64,000 nucleotides of DNA from Scopulibacillus darangshiensis (lineage in GTDB: Bacteria; Bacillota; Bacilli; Bacillales; Sporolactobacillaceae): positions 124,001-188,000 of the forward strand of contig NZ_SLXK01000004.1 in NCBI RefSeq assembly GCF_004341035.1, read 5' to 3'. Positions within the stretch are counted from its first letter, which is position 1. Every line of letters starts with the position of its first letter. A program made the translations under genes and the position numbers. The notes under the pieces were generated by a model that saw only the letters and a program-made list of their open reading frames with translations, had not been told where the DNA came from and ran no database searches. This document shows positions 63,196 to 64,000 of this stretch, piece after piece.

Positions 63196-64000
63196 ATGAA
63201 AGAAAATAACTATAAAAATGTGACATTCAAAGACAAAATGATGAATGTTGTTACAAAACTATCTGAGAATATTTATTTGACAACACTAAGAGATGCGTTT
63301 ATTTCAACAGCACCGCTAACTATTTTGGCATCAATGTTTATCTTTTTCAACAATGTTATTTTAGATCCTGAAAATGGTTTGTTTAGCCTGTGGGATACTA
63401 CAAAGACTATAATGGGAAAATATAGTGGGATAATGCGGCTTGGCGATATTATCACTAATGCGACATTAAACTTTTTGGCAGTATTTATCGCCTTTTTAAT
63501 CGGTTATTATTTAGCGCAGAAAAAGGGGAAAGATGCCATTACAACTGCTATTGTCAGTGTTACATCATTAATTGTTTTTATGCCTTTAACTGTAGACATC
63601 GTTCCGGTTGGAATGAAGTCATCAGTAACGGTTAATGGGGTGTACACGACAACCTATACATCTGTTAGTGGCATGTTTGTGGCTATCATAGTAGCTATTT
63701 TGTCTGCAAATTTATTTATGTACTTCTCTAAATTTGGAAAGTTACAAGTAAAATTGCCGGATTCAGTCCCTGAAGTAGTATCAAGATCATTTATGTCCCT
63801 TATTCCTTATGCTATAACAGTGACAGCCGTTGGGCTTGTCGCATTTGGAATAAGTTTGTTAGATCAGGGAACATTGCTTGATATGATAAATGCGGTTATT
63901 GGAACACCATTAAGAGCACTTGTTTCAAATATATATGGAATCACAATATATCAAGTGCTTGTCAATTCCATGTTTATTTTCTTAGGTATTCACGGAGGTT
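63196..64000 (+). CDS. PTS lactose/cellobiose-type EIIC component, 5' part
   Basis: The frame from ATG 63196 (after GTGGAGGGAG) runs off the right edge; 268 residues are visible. It has the N-terminal LRDAFISTAPLTILAS stretch and about six membrane segments of the cellobiose/lactose PTS EIIC family, and ends in the FLGIHGG motif region that precedes the substrate-binding loop. It should move the sugar across the membrane while EIIB phosphorylates it. The EIIA and EIIB genes are not in the window. It is the fourth gene of the GH1-GH1-GH38 operon. Confidence 0.9.
   Translation, partial: MKENNYKNVTFKDKMMNVVTKLSENIYLTTLRDAFISTAPLTILASMFIFFNNVILDPENGLFSLWDTTKTIMGKYSGIMRLGDIITNATLNFLAVFIAFLIGYYLAQKKGKDAITTAIVSVTSLIVFMPLTVDIVPVGMKSSVTVNGVYTTTYTSVSGMFVAIIVAILSANLFMYFSKFGKLQVKLPDSVPEVVSRSFMSLIPYAITVTAVGLVAFGISLLDQGTLLDMINAVIGTPLRALVSNIYGITIYQVLVNSMFIFLGIHGG

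Overview
The window looks like a catabolic stretch of a low-to-moderate GC Gram-positive chromosome, most likely a member of the Bacillaceae. The signs are strong AGGAGG-type ribosome binding sites, frequent TTG and GTG starts, CcpA-type cre boxes, lipoproteins with lipoboxes, a hutUIG block, and a CdaR-type regulator with glcD-glcF arranged like B. subtilis ysfBCD. No tRNA, rRNA, transposase, integrase, phage gene or CRISPR array was seen. Almost every gene is a transporter, a catabolic enzyme or a local regulator.

Layout. 1-907: the 3' end of an unknown gene, a terminator and a Nudix hydrolase. 937-6606: an AraC-type regulator with a degenerate receiver domain, then histidine degradation genes hutU-hutI-hutG, without hutH or hutP. 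6690-22409: an unusual catabolic region with an SDR dehydrogenase, two histidinol-dehydrogenase-like enzymes, a LacI regulator, a cupin, an alpha/beta hydrolase, a double SnoaL-like protein (plus two decayed relatives at the far end), an HpcH/HpaI aldolase, an amidase, a sugar-type ABC importer and an MFS carrier. A 12-bp palindrome, GAATACGTATTC, recurs before five genes or gene groups here and links the LacI regulator to both ends of the region. 22571-28581: an AraC regulator, an ABC importer and a GH127 beta-L-arabinofuranosidase. 28622-32450 (minus strand): an NhaC-type antiporter, a cystathionine-lyase-like PLP enzyme and an AraC regulator. 32634-39362: a seven-gene operon that reads as a complete oxidative sugar route (dehydrogenase, mutarotase-like protein, lactonase, acid-sugar dehydratase, ketodeoxy-sugar kinase, two aldolases).

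39517-46838: a GntR regulator divergent from an ABC importer, a GH4 glycosidase, a NagB-like deaminase and an amino-sugar-type kinase. 46943-52245 (minus strand, convergent with the previous block): MFS carrier, Gfo/Idh oxidoreductase, RpiR regulator, a second BadF-type kinase and MurQ, which together suggest MurNAc salvage. 52519-56632: CdaR-type regulator with glycolate oxidase subunits GlcD and GlcF. 56753-64000: GntR regulator divergent from a PTS operon with two GH1 glycosidases, a GH38 enzyme and a lactose/cellobiose-type EIIC cut by the window edge.

Three sugar ABC importers each have a binding protein and two permeases but no ATPase, so they probably share an MsmX-type ATPase encoded elsewhere. 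The most likely undescribed system is the LacI-controlled region at 6690-21077. Its enzyme families are recognisable, but their combination does not match a pathway I can name. All assignments come from reading motifs and context; no database search was run.
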